Shown here: positions 28,261-38,317 of the stretch, piece by piece
How the letters are laid out: the number at the start of each line of letters is the position of its first letter
Numbering within the stretch: position 1 is the stretch's first letter
Assembly: GCF_002238335.1 (NCBI RefSeq)
Contig: NZ_CP022347.1
Location: 744,001-808,000, forward strand
DNA length: 64,000 bases
DNA from: Campylobacter avium LMG 24591
GTDB lineage: Bacteria > Campylobacterota > Campylobacteria > Campylobacterales > Campylobacteraceae
Direction: 5' to 3'
Notes under the pieces: generated by a model
The model's database searches: none
The model's input: the letters and a program-made list of their open reading frames with translations, nothing else
Told to the model about the DNA's origin: nothing
Position numbers and translations under genes: made by a program

Positions 28261-29002
28261 GGCTGCTATTTTTAGAGCTAGAAAAGAGAGTTTAAAGCCT
28301 GTAGAGGAGATAGATGAGATTTATTTTAAGGATCTTTTAGGGCTTGATAGACAAAAAGAAGCCCTTTATCAAAATACCTTAAATTTCATAGAGGGCAAAG
28401 AAGCCCATCATAGCTTGCTTTGGGGTGCTAAAGGTTGTGGCAAATCAAGTCTTGTTAGAGCTGTTTTTTGCGAATTAAAACATAAGAATTTAAGGCTTGT
28501 AGAGCTTTGCAAAGATGATTTAAGCTTTTTAGTAGATATAATAGATGAGCTAAGAAAAGAAAGCTATAAATTTATAATATTTTGCGATGATTTATCCTTT
28601 GAAGAAAATGATAATACCTATAAATTCCTAAAACCACTACTGGATGGAAGCATAGAAAAAATCCCTTCCAATATCTTATTTTACGCTTCCTCAAACAGAA
28701 GACATTTGCTAAAAGAAAAGCAAAGTGATAATGATGATGTAAGTTTTAGCAATGAAGATTTACATTTAGGCGATAGCATAGATGAAAAGCTTTCTTTAAG
28801 TGATAGATTTGGGCTTTGGATAAGTTTTTATCAAGGAAATTTTGATGAATATTTAAATGTAGTTGATTTTTATTTCAAGGATTTTAAGGGAGATAAAAAG
28901 GAACTTCACGCAAAGGCAAAGGAATTTTCTATGCTTAGGGCCTCGCGTTCTGGTCGCACAGCAAAGCAGTTTTTTATAGCCTTTAAGGATATATTAAAAT
29001 GA
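28241..29002 (+). CDS. DUF815-family P-loop ATPase
   Basis: 253 aa. Walker A LLWGAKGCGKSSL (about 60-71), Walker B FIIFCDDLSFEEND and sensor-like ILFYASSNRRHLL match the DUF815 AAA-type ATPases. LSLSDRFGLWISF and ASRSGRTAKQF are further family blocks. Biochemical role unknown. It lies between mfd and a DNA glycosylase gene with short overlaps on both sides (20 and 4 nt), which suggests, but does not prove, a DNA-repair link. Corresponds to Cj1084c. Confidence 0.85.
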   Translation: MDWQRYEAAIFRARKESLKPVEEIDEIYFKDLLGLDRQKEALYQNTLNFIEGKEAHHSLLWGAKGCGKSSLVRAVFCELKHKNLRLVELCKDDLSFLVDIIDELRKESYKFIIFCDDLSFEENDNTYKFLKPLLDGSIEKIPSNILFYASSNRRHLLKEKQSDNDDVSFSNEDLHLGDSIDEKLSLSDRFGLWISFYQGNFDEYLNVVDFYFKDFKGDKKELHAKAKEFSMLRASRSGRTAKQFFIAFKDILK

Positions 29003-29685
29003 ATGGCTATGAAATTTTCAAGGCTCTTTTAGGCTTGAAGCTTGAGTATGAGAATTTTGACTGGCTTGAAAATCGTTCTTTGAGTGAATTTGAGATATTA
29101 ATCTCTATTATCCTTACTCAAAACACTAATTGGAATAATGTTTTAAAAGCCCTAAACAACTTAAAAGAAGCTAGGATAAGCAGCCTAGAGCTTTTAGATA
29201 GTTTGGACAAAGAAAAACTTGCTATTTTGATAAAGCCAAGCGGCTTTTATAACACTAAAGCAAAGCGTATAAAAGAGCTTGTAAGTGCGATTTTAAGTGA
29301 ATTTAAGGATTTGCAAACTTTCAAAGCCTCTGTAGATAGGACTTGGCTTTTAAATATAAAAGGACTTGGTTTTGAAAGTGCTGATAGTATACTAAATTAT
29401 CTTTGTAAAAAAGAAATTTTAGTAGTTGATGCTTATACAAATAGACTTGCAAAAGCCTTAAACTATGAATTTGAAAGCTATGATGAGTGTAGAGAGTTTT
29501 TTGAAAGTGGGATAGAAATCAAACAAGATATTTTGTGTGAAATTCTAGGCAAAAAATGTGAGCTTTATGAGCTTTATCAAATTTTTCATGCTTTAATCTT
29601 ATCTTTTGTGAAAAAATACTCTAAGGCCAAGAGTATAAACGACGAGGGAAAAGCTATACTTCGTGGTGCGGTTGGCGAGACTTGA
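28999..29685 (+). CDS. HhH-GPD DNA glycosylase, MagIII-like (FeS-less endonuclease III family)
   Basis: 228 aa. HhH-GPD fold: ISIILTQNTNWNNVLKALNNL near the N terminus, hairpin LLNIKGLGFESADSILNYL, and catalytic aspartate in VVDAYTNRL (about 143). The endonuclease III lysine is replaced (ESADS instead of GRKTA) and the C-terminal FeS cysteines are absent, as in H. pylori MagIII, a 3-methyladenine glycosylase. Excision of alkylated bases is therefore likely. The last seven codons plus stop overlap tRNA-Leu on the opposite strand. Confidence 0.82.
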   Translation: MNGYEIFKALLGLKLEYENFDWLENRSLSEFEILISIILTQNTNWNNVLKALNNLKEARISSLELLDSLDKEKLAILIKPSGFYNTKAKRIKELVSAILSEFKDLQTFKASVDRTWLLNIKGLGFESADSILNYLCKKEILVVDAYTNRLAKALNYEFESYDECREFFESGIEIKQDILCEILGKKCELYELYQIFHALILSFVKKYSKAKSINDEGKAILRGAVGET

Positions 29686-29750
29686 ACTCGCACGCATGAA
29701 GATGCACTACCCCCTCAAGATAGCGTGTCTACCAATTCCACCACAACCGC
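29664..29750 (-). tRNA. tRNA-Leu (anticodon GAG)
   Basis: 87 nt including encoded CCA. On the minus strand the acceptor GCGGTTG pairs with CAACCGC, the anticodon stem CTATC/GGTAG encloses TTGAGGG (anticodon GAG), a long variable arm follows as in class II tRNAs, and the T arm is GCGAG-TTCAAGT-CTCGC. It follows the atpE terminator on the same strand and its 3' end overlaps the glycosylase gene by 22 nt. Confidence 0.95.
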
Positions 29751-29752
29751 GT

Positions 29753-29780
29753 AAAAATTTAGCCCTTGTAAAAAAGGGCT
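29753..29780 (-). terminator. Rho-independent terminator of atpE
   Basis: Stem 29761-29767 with 29774-29780 (AGCCCTT/AAGGGCT, 6-nt loop), followed on the minus strand by AAATTTTT. Lies directly between the atpE stop and the tRNA-Leu 5' end. Confidence 0.8.
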
Positions 29781-29789
29781 TGTAAGTTC

Positions 29790-30116
29790 TTAGAAAGGTC
29801 CAAAAGGATTTGCGTAAAGAACGATAAGAGAGATAACCAAAGCGTAGATAACTTGAGCTTCTATCATAGCTAAGGCGATAAACATAGTAGTCATAAGCTT
29901 TCCGCCAAGACCAGGATTTCTAGCTGTTCCAGCTATAGTAGCAGCAGCTGTGTTACCCATACCAATGGCACCACCAAGAGCAGCAACACCAAGTCCAAGA
30001 CCAGCAGCTAAAACTGAGAAAGCTTTTATCCAGCCATTCATCACATCAGCATCTGCACCTGTATTTGCAAAAGCAACAGCAGCTAAAGCAAATGTTAAAA
30101 ACAAAACTTTTTTCAT
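29790..30116 (-). CDS. atpE: ATP synthase F0 subunit c
   Basis: 108 aa. Two-helix ring subunit of F0 that carries protons; the essential acid is E86 in ALAMIEAQVIYAL. The glycine-rich first helix (LGLGVAALGGAIGMG) and polar loop ARNPGL are typical. It is longer than most c subunits because of an N-terminal leader (MKKVLFLTFALAAVAFANTG) resembling a cleavable signal peptide, a feature of Campylobacterota. RBS AAGGA before ATG. Encoded apart from the other atp genes, with its own terminator. Confidence 0.97.
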   Translation of the reverse strand: MKKVLFLTFALAAVAFANTGADADVMNGWIKAFSVLAAGLGLGVAALGGAIGMGNTAAATIAGTARNPGLGGKLMTTMFIALAMIEAQVIYALVISLIVLYANPFGPF

Positions 30117-30265
30117 AATGTGTCCTTTCTTAAATTGACTTCAAAATAGTTCGGCTTGCGTATCCCTACTTAAATTTCAAAGCACAATTTTAAAATAAAA
30201 GCTACATTCTAACCTTTTTAAACTTTATTTTTTTTTAATTTGAAAGGATTAAGATAAATTAAATT

Positions 30266-30271
30266 TATATT
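30266..30271 (+). promoter_or_regulatory. Possible -10 box for the NSS transporter genes
   Basis: TATATT lies 42 nt before the TTG start at 30313, in the 196-nt gap between divergent atpE and the first transporter. That gap holds promoters for both directions; on the minus strand a TAAAAT about 75-80 nt before atpE is a candidate. Confidence 0.35.
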
Positions 30272-30312
30272 TTGCTTTAATTTTTCAATCAAGAATTTTA
30301 AAGGATTGTTTT

Positions 30313-31740
30313 TTGAATGCTAAATTTTCTAAGATAGGCTTCATACTAGCAGTGGCTGGATCTGCTGTGGGACTTGGTAATGCGTGGAAATTTCCTACTA
30401 TGGTGGGGCAAAATGGTGGTATAGGCTTTATACTGTTATATCTTCTCTTAACTCTTATAGTAGGACTTGTTATCTTTTTAGCTGAGCTTAGCATAGGAAA
30501 GCTAAGCGAAAAAGATCCGGTAAATGCTTATAAAACTCTAGCACCAAGTTATAAAAATCTCTGGGGCTTTGCTGGTTTTTCTATGATAGGAGCTATCTTA
30601 ATCGTTTCCTTTTATAGTCTGGTTATAGGCTGGATAGTAAAATACACCTTGATTTCTTTTTCAAGTTTGCCAGATGATATAAAACAAAGCGGCGAACTTT
30701 TTCAAAATTTTATGAGCGAGGATTTTACATCGCAGTTTTTTTGCTTTCTCTTTGTTTTTATACTTATGTTTTACATAGTTTCAAAGGGCATTAAAAACGG
30801 CATAGAAAGGCTAAATGTCTGGCTAATGCCCATACTTTTCATCTTGCTTTTATTTATGCTACTTTATTCTATGTCTTTTTCTGGCTTTGAAAAGGCTTAT
30901 CATTTTTTAATCTTTCCTGAGTTAAGCACCATAAAAGAGCTTGGCTTTTTTGAAGCTGTATTTGGTAAGATAAATGAAAATTCAGTGCTTTCTGCACTTG
31001 GACTAGCCTTTTTTTCCTTATCCTTAGGAGTTGGCACGATAATAACATATTCAGCCTCCTTACCAGATAAAACAAATTTCATACAGGCAAGCTTGGTGAT
31101 AATTTTCATAAACATCCTCATAGGCATTATGATGGGCTTTGTGGTATTTACCTATGTTTTTGAATTTGGAGGCGAGGTTTCTCAAGGACCAGGACTTATC
31201 TTTGTTTCTTTAACCACGCTTTTTTCTAATCTTGGTAGCTTTGGTAATGTCCTAGCCGTATGCTTTTTTATCTCGCTTTTCTTTGCAGGTATCACATCAG
31301 CCGTGTCTATGATAGAGCCTTTTGCACTTTATCTTATAAACACTTATAATTTTACTAGAAAAAAGGCACTTGCTTATATAGCTATAGTTGTTTTTGTGCT
31401 TGGAGTGCTATGTATCTTATCCTTTATGAGTTTTACAAATGGCTCTTTAATCTTTTTTGGGACTAAAAGCGTTTTTGATATACTTGATTATCTCTCATCA
31501 AATATCATAATGCCAATAGGTGGCTTTTGTGCGGCTATCTTTGTAGGCTTTATTATGAAAAAAGAGGGGCTTAAAATTTTATTTTCTCCATATATGAATG
31601 ACTTTTTCTTTTCTCTTTGGTATTTCTTTTTAAGATACATATCCCCACTTGCTATAATCATAGTTGTGATAAATCAAATTTATCCTCAGCTTTTTGCTTA
31701 TATATTTGCTTATTTAAAAGCTTTATTTATTTTTAGCTGA
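30313..31740 (+). CDS. Sodium:neurotransmitter symporter (NSS) family transporter, copy 1
   Basis: 475 aa, about 12 membrane helices. FILAVAGSAVGLGNAWKFPT in the first helix is the NSS/LeuT signature for sodium and substrate binding. The family imports amino acids with sodium; substrate not deducible. TTG start chosen because AAGGA ends 7 nt upstream and the nearby ATG is out of frame. Followed after 8 nt by a paralogue (Cj0935c/Cj0934c pair). Confidence 0.9.
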   Translation: MNAKFSKIGFILAVAGSAVGLGNAWKFPTMVGQNGGIGFILLYLLLTLIVGLVIFLAELSIGKLSEKDPVNAYKTLAPSYKNLWGFAGFSMIGAILIVSFYSLVIGWIVKYTLISFSSLPDDIKQSGELFQNFMSEDFTSQFFCFLFVFILMFYIVSKGIKNGIERLNVWLMPILFILLLFMLLYSMSFSGFEKAYHFLIFPELSTIKELGFFEAVFGKINENSVLSALGLAFFSLSLGVGTIITYSASLPDKTNFIQASLVIIFINILIGIMMGFVVFTYVFEFGGEVSQGPGLIFVSLTTLFSNLGSFGNVLAVCFFISLFFAGITSAVSMIEPFALYLINTYNFTRKKALAYIAIVVFVLGVLCILSFMSFTNGSLIFFGTKSVFDILDYLSSNIIMPIGGFCAAIFVGFIMKKEGLKILFSPYMNDFFFSLWYFFLRYISPLAIIIVVINQIYPQLFAYIFAYLKALFIFS

Positions 31741-31748
31741 GATTTAAG

Positions 31749-33086
31749 TTGAATACCTTTAGCAAGATAGGTTTTGTTTTATCAGTAGCTGGTGGAGCCA
31801 TAGGGCTTGGAAACGCTTGGAAATTTCCAACCCTAGTTGGCGAAAATGGTGGCTTTTTCTTTGTTTTGCTTTATCTTTTCTTTGCTATTTTTGTAGGTTT
31901 AGCTCTCTTTTTAGCTGAACTTGCTATGGGTAGGTTAAGTGGAAGTGATTTAGCAAATGCTTATGAGAGTTTAGCTGTAAAAAATGGCAAAAAATGGCGT
32001 TTTGCCGGTCTTTCTATGCTTACAGGTATCTTTGTTTTATCCTTTTACCTTGTGGTTATGGCTTGGGCTTTAAGATATATGTGGGTCTCACTTTTTTATC
32101 TTCCAAGCAGCTTATATGAGGCTAAAATAGATTTTCAAAATCTTATAAGCACAGAGCTTTACTCATCTTTTTTGTTTTTTATCATATCTTTTTTACTTAC
32201 TATCTTTATAGTTTCAAAGGGCATAATAAAGGGCATTGAAAGGCTAAATTTAATCCTAATGCCAACACTTTTTATAATGCTTTTATTTTTGCTATTTTAT
32301 TGCTTTAGCTTTGAAAAAGGTTTTTCACAGGCATTTTCTTATCTTTTTTATCCAAAGTTAGAAAATCTAAGCTTTAGCTCAGCCTTAAATGCTTTGGGTC
32401 TAGCACTTTTTACCCTATGTCTTGGCATAGGTTGCATAGTAACTTACTCAGCTTCCTTAAACTCAAAGACAAATTTCATAACTAGCTCACTTGTGGTAGT
32501 TTTTTTAAATGTCTTAATATCTCTTTTAATGGGACTTATAGTTTTTACCTTCATCTTTGAATTTGATGTCAAAGTAGATGAGCAAGGCTCTTCACTTGTC
32601 TTTATATCCTTAATGAGCTTGTTTTATAATCTAGGCTATCTTGGAAATTTCTTAGCCTTTTACTTCTTTTTAGCTCTTTTTTTAGCAGGTATTAGCTCTG
32701 CTGTGTCTATGATAGAACCACTTACCTTTTATCTTATCAATGAGTATAAGTTTTCTAGAAAAAAAGCCTTATTTTTCTTGTCTTTTTTGGTTTTTGCCTT
32801 ATCTTGTGCTTGTATTTTGTCTATAAATAAAGATTTTTCAAGCTTTTTTAGCTTTTTTTCTTATGATTTTTTTACTATCTTAGATAAATTTAGCTCAAAT
32901 ATCTTGCTTCCTTTGGGAAGTTTGCTAGTCGCTATCTTTGTTGGTTTTTTTGTTGATGTGAAAAAAATTTATAAACTTTTTTCTAAATTTATGTCTAAAA
33001 AAGTATTTAAAATTTGGCTGTTTTGCCTTAGATTTGTGGCTGTTTTTGCAATTTTGATAACTATGATTTATCAAATTTTTGTCTAA
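31749..33086 (+). CDS. Sodium:neurotransmitter symporter (NSS) family transporter, copy 2
   Basis: 445 aa paralogue of the preceding product, with the same N-terminal signature (FVLSVAGGAIGLGNAWKFPT) and shared blocks such as GIERLN and SAVSMIEP. Slightly shorter, mostly at the C terminus. TTG start. Adjacent tandem copies suggest an old duplication, with possible divergence of substrate or assembly as a pair. Confidence 0.9.
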   Translation: MNTFSKIGFVLSVAGGAIGLGNAWKFPTLVGENGGFFFVLLYLFFAIFVGLALFLAELAMGRLSGSDLANAYESLAVKNGKKWRFAGLSMLTGIFVLSFYLVVMAWALRYMWVSLFYLPSSLYEAKIDFQNLISTELYSSFLFFIISFLLTIFIVSKGIIKGIERLNLILMPTLFIMLLFLLFYCFSFEKGFSQAFSYLFYPKLENLSFSSALNALGLALFTLCLGIGCIVTYSASLNSKTNFITSSLVVVFLNVLISLLMGLIVFTFIFEFDVKVDEQGSSLVFISLMSLFYNLGYLGNFLAFYFFLALFLAGISSAVSMIEPLTFYLINEYKFSRKKALFFLSFLVFALSCACILSINKDFSSFFSFFSYDFFTILDKFSSNILLPLGSLLVAIFVGFFVDVKKIYKLFSKFMSKKVFKIWLFCLRFVAVFAILITMIYQIFV

Positions 33087-33114
33087 TTTTTGCTACATCT
33101 TTAAGAATTTCAAG

Positions 33115-33120
33115 TAAAAT
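33115..33120 (+). promoter_or_regulatory. -10 box for pycB-pckA-argH
   Basis: TAAAAT within CAAGTAAAATTAG ends 23 nt before the pycB ATG; AAAAGGA provides the RBS 6 nt from the start. Confidence 0.45.
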
Positions 33121-33143
33121 TAGCTTCGTAAAAAGGATTTGTT

Positions 33144-34928
33144 ATGGCTAAAAAATTTATCGACATTATGGATACCACTTTTAGAGACGGCTTTCAGTCT
33201 GTTTATGGTGCTAGGGTTTTAATGCAAGACTTTCTTCCTGCCTTAGAAGCCGCAAAAGAAGCTGGTATAAGGCATTTTGAATTTGGTGGTGGGGCTAGGT
33301 TTCAAAGCCTTTATTTTTATCTAAATGAAGATGCTTTTAAGATGATGGATAAATTTAGAGAAATTGTGGGCAAGGAAGCAAATTTACAAACTCTAGCAAG
33401 AGGAGTAAATACCGTAACCCTTGATACAGGTAGCGAAGAGATAATAGACTTACACGCAAAATTATTCGCTAAACACGGAACTACAACTATAAGAAATTTT
33501 GACGCATTAAATGATGTAGAAAATTTAAAATTTAGTGCTGAATGTATAGTAAAATACGGCTTAAAACACGAGGTAACAGTTACTCTTATGGATTTACCAC
33601 CGGGCTGTGTGGGAGCTCACGATGTGGCCTTTTATGAAAAAAGTTTAAGAGACATTTTAGATTCAAATCTTCCTTTTGATAGTATATGCTTTAAGGACGC
33701 TAGCGGAACCTCAAGTCCAAACAAAATTTATGAAACCATAAAAATGGCTAGAAAACTCCTGCCTGAAAATACTCACATAAGACTTCACACACACGAAACA
33801 GCCGGAGTTAGCGTAGCTTGTTACAAGGCTGCCTTAGAAGCAGGAGCTGACGGCATAGACTTAGCAGCAGCTCCTGTTAGCGGTGGTACATCCCAACCTG
33901 ATATTTTAACTATGATGCACGCACTTAAGGGCGAGGATTATGATTTTGGTTTTGACTTAGAAAAAATTTTAAAATACGAAGAAGTCTTAAAAGACTGTCT
34001 TAAGGATTATTTTATGCCACCTGAGGCTACTATGGTAAGTCCTTTGATACCATTTTCGCCAATGCCTGGTGGTGCTTTAACTGCAAATACACAGATGATG
34101 AGGGATAATAATATCTTAGATAAATTCCCAGAGGTTATAAAGGCTATGCGTGAGGTGGTTGAAAAAGGGGGTTTTGGAACCTCGGTAACCCCTGTATCTC
34201 AGTTTTATTTCCAACAAGCCTTTAATAATGTAATGTTTGGTCCTTGGCAAAAAATAGCCGATGGATACGGAAAAATGGTGCTAGGCTATTTTGGAAAAAC
34301 TCCTGTAAAACCTGATAGCAAGGTAGTTGAATTAGCAGCAAAGCAATTAAACTTAGAGCCAACCACGCAAAGTGCCATAAGCATAGCAAATAAAGACGAA
34401 ACTAAAAGCATAGCCTACACAAGGTCCTTGCTTGAAAAAGAGGGCATTGAGTGTAGCGAGGAAAATATCTTTATAGCCGCAGCTTGTAAGGAAAAAGGAA
34501 TTGCCTTTTTAAAAGGAGAAGCTAAGGTAAATGTAAGAAAAATTTCACAAATGCCAAAGCCTCATCAAAGCACAGACGGAAATAAATTCACAGTCTCTGT
34601 AAATGGTAACAAATACCACGTGGAACTTCACGATGGCTTTGATAACGATGTTAATATAAAAAATGTAGATAAACACACCATAAAAGAAGCTGTAAATGAT
34701 GATAATGAAAATGCTATAAAGGCTAGCATATCTGGAAATGTCTTTAAAATTTATGCTCAAGCAGGGGACGAGGTAAAAGAAGGACAAGCGATAATGGTTT
34801 TAGAGGCTATGAAAATGGAAATAGAAGTAAATGCTACTAAGTCTGGCATTATAGATGAAATTTTAGTAAAAACAGGCGAGTCTGTTAGCGAGGGACAGGC
34901 TGTGGCTTTGATAAAGGAAAGCAAATGA
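33144..34928 (+). CDS. pycB: Pyruvate carboxylase subunit B (carboxyltransferase plus biotin carrier)
   Basis: 594 aa. N-terminal HMGL-like carboxyltransferase domain ([11 protein letters not shown] at about 9-19; metal-binding LHTHETAG) and a C-terminal biotinyl domain with EAMKME, biotin lysine K557. With the separate biotin carboxylase PycA (not in this window) it converts pyruvate to oxaloacetate. The protein also resembles oxaloacetate decarboxylase alpha; no membrane beta or gamma subunit genes are adjacent, and pckA follows in a 4-nt overlap, both favouring pyruvate carboxylase. Confidence 0.92.
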   Translation: MAKKFIDIMDTTFRDGFQSVYGARVLMQDFLPALEAAKEAGIRHFEFGGGARFQSLYFYLNEDAFKMMDKFREIVGKEANLQTLARGVNTVTLDTGSEEIIDLHAKLFAKHGTTTIRNFDALNDVENLKFSAECIVKYGLKHEVTVTLMDLPPGCVGAHDVAFYEKSLRDILDSNLPFDSICFKDASGTSSPNKIYETIKMARKLLPENTHIRLHTHETAGVSVACYKAALEAGADGIDLAAAPVSGGTSQPDILTMMHALKGEDYDFGFDLEKILKYEEVLKDCLKDYFMPPEATMVSPLIPFSPMPGGALTANTQMMRDNNILDKFPEVIKAMREVVEKGGFGTSVTPVSQFYFQQAFNNVMFGPWQKIADGYGKMVLGYFGKTPVKPDSKVVELAAKQLNLEPTTQSAISIANKDETKSIAYTRSLLEKEGIECSEENIFIAAACKEKGIAFLKGEAKVNVRKISQMPKPHQSTDGNKFTVSVNGNKYHVELHDGFDNDVNIKNVDKHTIKEAVNDDNENAIKASISGNVFKIYAQAGDEVKEGQAIMVLEAMKMEIEVNATKSGIIDEILVKTGESVSEGQAVALIKESK

Positions 34929-36499
34929 TTGATTTTGAAAAATTAGGCTTAAAGGATGTGAAAAATGTTTATCATAACCTGTCTTATGATGAATTATTTG
35001 AACATGAGCTTAAAAATAAAGAGGGCGAGTTAAGTGCTAATGGAACTTTTAGCGTTGATACAGGAATTTTTACAGGTAGAAGCCCTAAGGATAAGTATTT
35101 TGTAAAATCTGACCCATCTGCAAAATATATAGCTTGGGGAAAACTAAATCGCCCTATAACAAAAGAAACATTTGATAAACTTTTAAAACTAGCACAAGAG
35201 CAGTTAAGTTCTAGCGACATATACGTACAGGATGTTTACTGCGGCTCTTCCTTAAATAGTAGAAAATCAATTAGATTTGTAACCCAAGTAGCTTGGCAAG
35301 CACATTTTGTTAAAAATATGTTTATAAGACCAAGTGATGATGAGCTTAAGAATTTCAAAGAAGACTTTGTGGTTTATAATGCTTGCAAGTGCGTAAACAA
35401 AGACTATGAAAAAGATGGCTTAAATTCTGAAGTTTTTATTATCTTTAATGTAGAGGAAAATATAGCTGTTATAGGCGGTACTTGGTATGGTGGAGAGATG
35501 AAAAAAGGCATATTTTCTATGATGAATTACTGGCTGCCTCTTGAAAACAAGCTTCCTATGCACTGCAGTGCAAACATAGGAAAAGACGGAGACACTGCCC
35601 TTTTCTTTGGACTTAGTGGTACAGGAAAAACCACTCTTTCAACCGATCCTGATAGAAAATTGATAGGTGATGATGAGCATGGCTGGGATGATGAGGGAGT
35701 ATTTAATTTCGAGGGTGGTTGTTATGCTAAGTGCATAAATTTAGACCCAAAATCAGAGCCTGAAATTTACGCCGCTATAAAAAGAAATGCCCTTTTGGAA
35801 AATGTAGTTTTAAGAGCTGATAAAAGTGTTGATTTTTCTGATAGTTCTAAGACCGAAAATACCAGAGTTTCTTACCCAATAGAGCATATAAAAAATCACG
35901 AAAAAAGCTTAAGAGGTAATCACCCAAAAAATATCATCTTTTTAACAGCCGATGCCTTTGGGGTTTTGCCCCCTGTTTCTAAGTTAAGCGAAGAACAGGC
36001 AATGTATTATTTTCTAAGTGGCTACACAGCTAGAGTAGCTGGCACAGAAAGAGGTGTAACAGAGCCTCAAGCTACTTTTTCGGCTTGTTTTGGAGAGCCT
36101 TTTATGACCTTACATCCAACGGTTTATGCAAGGCTTTTAGGAGAAAAGATAAAAAAACACGGCGTAAATGTATATCTAGTAAATACCGGCTGGAGCGGCG
36201 GTAGGTACGGAGTTGGTAAAAGAATGAGCATAAAGGCAACAAGAGCTTGTGTAAATGCCATACTTGACGGAAGCATAAATGAGTGCGAATTTGAAAACTA
36301 CGATGTCTTTAACATAGCCATACCAAAGGAGCTAAAAGGCGTAGAAACAAAGCTTTTAAATCCTATAAATACTTGGGAGGATAAGGAGGATTTTATAAAA
36401 ACTAGGGCTGAATTAGCACAAAGATTTATAAAAAATTTCTCTCGTTATGAGGATGTAAAAGAGGGCGAATTATACAAAGAACTAGGACCTAAGCTTTGA
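34925..36499 (+). CDS. pckA: Phosphoenolpyruvate carboxykinase (ATP)
   Basis: 524 aa, ATP-dependent type. Kinase-1a P-loop GLSGTGKTT at 229-237, metal-binding [15 protein letters not shown], and the [18 protein letters not shown] segment near 370. Converts oxaloacetate to PEP for gluconeogenesis, directly using the product of PycB. Overlaps pycB by 4 nt and argH by 4 nt. Confidence 0.97.
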   Translation: MIDFEKLGLKDVKNVYHNLSYDELFEHELKNKEGELSANGTFSVDTGIFTGRSPKDKYFVKSDPSAKYIAWGKLNRPITKETFDKLLKLAQEQLSSSDIYVQDVYCGSSLNSRKSIRFVTQVAWQAHFVKNMFIRPSDDELKNFKEDFVVYNACKCVNKDYEKDGLNSEVFIIFNVEENIAVIGGTWYGGEMKKGIFSMMNYWLPLENKLPMHCSANIGKDGDTALFFGLSGTGKTTLSTDPDRKLIGDDEHGWDDEGVFNFEGGCYAKCINLDPKSEPEIYAAIKRNALLENVVLRADKSVDFSDSSKTENTRVSYPIEHIKNHEKSLRGNHPKNIIFLTADAFGVLPPVSKLSEEQAMYYFLSGYTARVAGTERGVTEPQATFSACFGEPFMTLHPTVYARLLGEKIKKHGVNVYLVNTGWSGGRYGVGKRMSIKATRACVNAILDGSINECEFENYDVFNIAIPKELKGVETKLLNPINTWEDKEDFIKTRAELAQRFIKNFSRYEDVKEGELYKELGPKL

Positions 36500-37878
36500 A
36501 AAATGAGATGTGGTCAGGTAGGTTTGAGGGCTTTAGCTCTAAGCTTTTAGAGGAATTTAACGCCTCCTTAAATGTAGATAAAGATCTTTTTAAAGAGGAT
36601 ATAAAAGGCTCCTTAGCCCACGCACAAATGCTTTGTGAATGTGAAATTCTAAGCAAGGATGAGTTTAAGGCTATAGAAAAAGGCTTAAAAGAAATTCAAG
36701 AAGAGATAGAAAATAAAAACTTCATCTTCGATATAAGAGATGAAGACATACATATGGCTATAGAAAAAAGACTTTCCGCTTTAATAGGTGCTGAAATAGG
36801 TGGCAAACTTCACACAGCAAGAAGTAGAAATGACCAAGTAGCTACTGATTTTAAGCTCTTTGCAAAGAGCTCAAATTTAAAAATTCAAAGCCTTTTAAAA
36901 GAGCTTATAAAAACTATCTTAAGCCTTGCAAAAGAGCATAAAACAAGCATAATGCCAAGCTTTACTCACCTACAACACGCACAGGTGGTAAGCTTTTCTT
37001 TTTATATCCTAGCTTATGGCTTTATGTTTTTAAGAGATATTAAAAGATTAAAAGCCTCTTATGATTTAGCCAATTATTCGCCTCTTGGAGCTTGTGCCTT
37101 AGCTGGAACTAGTTATAAAACAAATAGAAAGCTTTCTGCTACTTTGCTTTCTTTTAAAGAGCCTATGCCAAATGCTATGGACGCAGTTAGTGATAGGGAT
37201 TTTGCTCTTGATTTGCTTTATGACATAGCTGTAATTTTTACACACACATCAAGACTTTGTGAAGAGCTTATACTTTTTTCAAGCTCTGAATTTAGCTTTA
37301 TAAGCATAAGCGATTCCTTTTCTACAGGCTCATCCATAATGCCTCAAAAGAAAAATCCCGATGTTTGTGAGCTTATTAGAGGTAAAACAGGCAGGGTTTA
37401 TGGGAATTTAATATCCTTATTAACCACGATGAAAGCCCTGCCACTTGCTTATAACAAAGATATGCAAGAGGACAAAGAAGGACTTTTTGATAGCGTAAAT
37501 ACTGCACTTGCTTCCTTAGAGATTTTAAATGCTATGCTAAAAGAGCTAAAAATAAATAAGGAAAATATGCTAAAAGCTTGTCAAAAAGGGCACTTGCTTG
37601 CTACTGATTTGGCTGATTATTTGGTTAGAAAAAAACAACTTCCATTTAGACAGGCACATTTTATCGTTGGCAAGATAGTTGCTAAGGCTGAAAAAGAAGG
37701 CATTGATATATGCGAAATAAAAAATTTAAAAGACTATGATGAGAATTTTGACGAGGAAGCAAATTCATTACTATCCTTTGAAAACTCACTAAATTTAAAG
37801 CAAAGCGAGGGCTCTAGCTCTATAAAGAGCGTAGAAAAGCAAATTGAACTTTTAGAAAATTTTTTAAAATCTAGCTAA
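36496..37878 (+). CDS. argH: Argininosuccinate lyase
   Basis: 460 aa. Final step of arginine synthesis, releasing fumarate. Fumarase/aspartase-superfamily signature [12 protein letters not shown] (about 277-288); [12 protein letters not shown] and [11 protein letters not shown] are ArgH substrate regions. TTG start overlapping the pckA stop gives [10 protein letters not shown]. 3' end overlaps the convergent HIT gene by 4 nt. Confidence 0.96.
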   Translation: MKNEMWSGRFEGFSSKLLEEFNASLNVDKDLFKEDIKGSLAHAQMLCECEILSKDEFKAIEKGLKEIQEEIENKNFIFDIRDEDIHMAIEKRLSALIGAEIGGKLHTARSRNDQVATDFKLFAKSSNLKIQSLLKELIKTILSLAKEHKTSIMPSFTHLQHAQVVSFSFYILAYGFMFLRDIKRLKASYDLANYSPLGACALAGTSYKTNRKLSATLLSFKEPMPNAMDAVSDRDFALDLLYDIAVIFTHTSRLCEELILFSSSEFSFISISDSFSTGSSIMPQKKNPDVCELIRGKTGRVYGNLISLLTTMKALPLAYNKDMQEDKEGLFDSVNTALASLEILNAMLKELKINKENMLKACQKGHLLATDLADYLVRKKQLPFRQAHFIVGKIVAKAEKEGIDICEIKNLKDYDENFDEEANSLLSFENSLNLKQSEGSSSIKSVEKQIELLENFLKSS

Positions 37879-38192
37879 AAACCAGATAATAAGTGAAAAT
37901 GCAGGTGAAACACCTCTTGCCCTGCGTTTTTACCGCAATTTGTAAGAAGCTTATAGCCGTTTTTATCGGCTTCAACCAACCTTGCCACCTCGTGTATAAA
38001 ATCAGTCATCTTAGCCATAGTGTTTGCATCTACTTCCTGAAAGTCTTTGAAGTGTTTTTTAGGAATTATTAAAATATGAATTTTCGCTTTAGGGTTTATA
38101 TCATTAAAAGCTAAAAAATCCTCACTTTCTAGCACTTTAGTCGATGGAATTTTACCTTCAATTATAAGTTCAAATACTGTTTTTTCTCTCAT
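37875..38192 (-). CDS. HIT-family nucleotide-binding protein (HinT-like)
   Basis: 105 aa. C-terminal HLHFH (96-100) is the histidine triad, with [17 protein letters not shown] upstream. HinT-type enzymes hydrolyse nucleoside phosphoramidates and adenylates. ATG start with AAGGAA upstream; single gene with its own promoter (TATAAT on the minus strand, 38221-38226). Confidence 0.92.
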   Translation of the reverse strand: MREKTVFELIIEGKIPSTKVLESEDFLAFNDINPKAKIHILIIPKKHFKDFQEVDANTMAKMTDFIHEVARLVEADKNGYKLLTNCGKNAGQEVFHLHFHLLSGF

Positions 38193-38220
38193 TTTATTTC
38201 CTTAAGGCATTTTCACAGAT

Positions 38221-38226
38221 ATTATA
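38221..38226 (-). promoter_or_regulatory. -10 box for the HIT protein gene
   Basis: TATAAT on the minus strand, 28 nt before the ATG at 38192. The divergent plus-strand candidate for pheS is TAAAAT at 38278-38283. Confidence 0.5.
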
Positions 38227-38317
38227 CTTGATAAGTCTTAATATTTAAATTTTAAGCTTAATTAAATAAATTATCACTAAAATAACACGACATCAACAAA
38301 GGGGTAAATCAAAATAT

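Noticed and set aside
29664-29750. tRNA read as tRNA-Ser (UGA)
   Set aside because: Correct pairing of the anticodon stem (CTATC/GGTAG) places GAG at positions 34-36, so it is tRNA-Leu.
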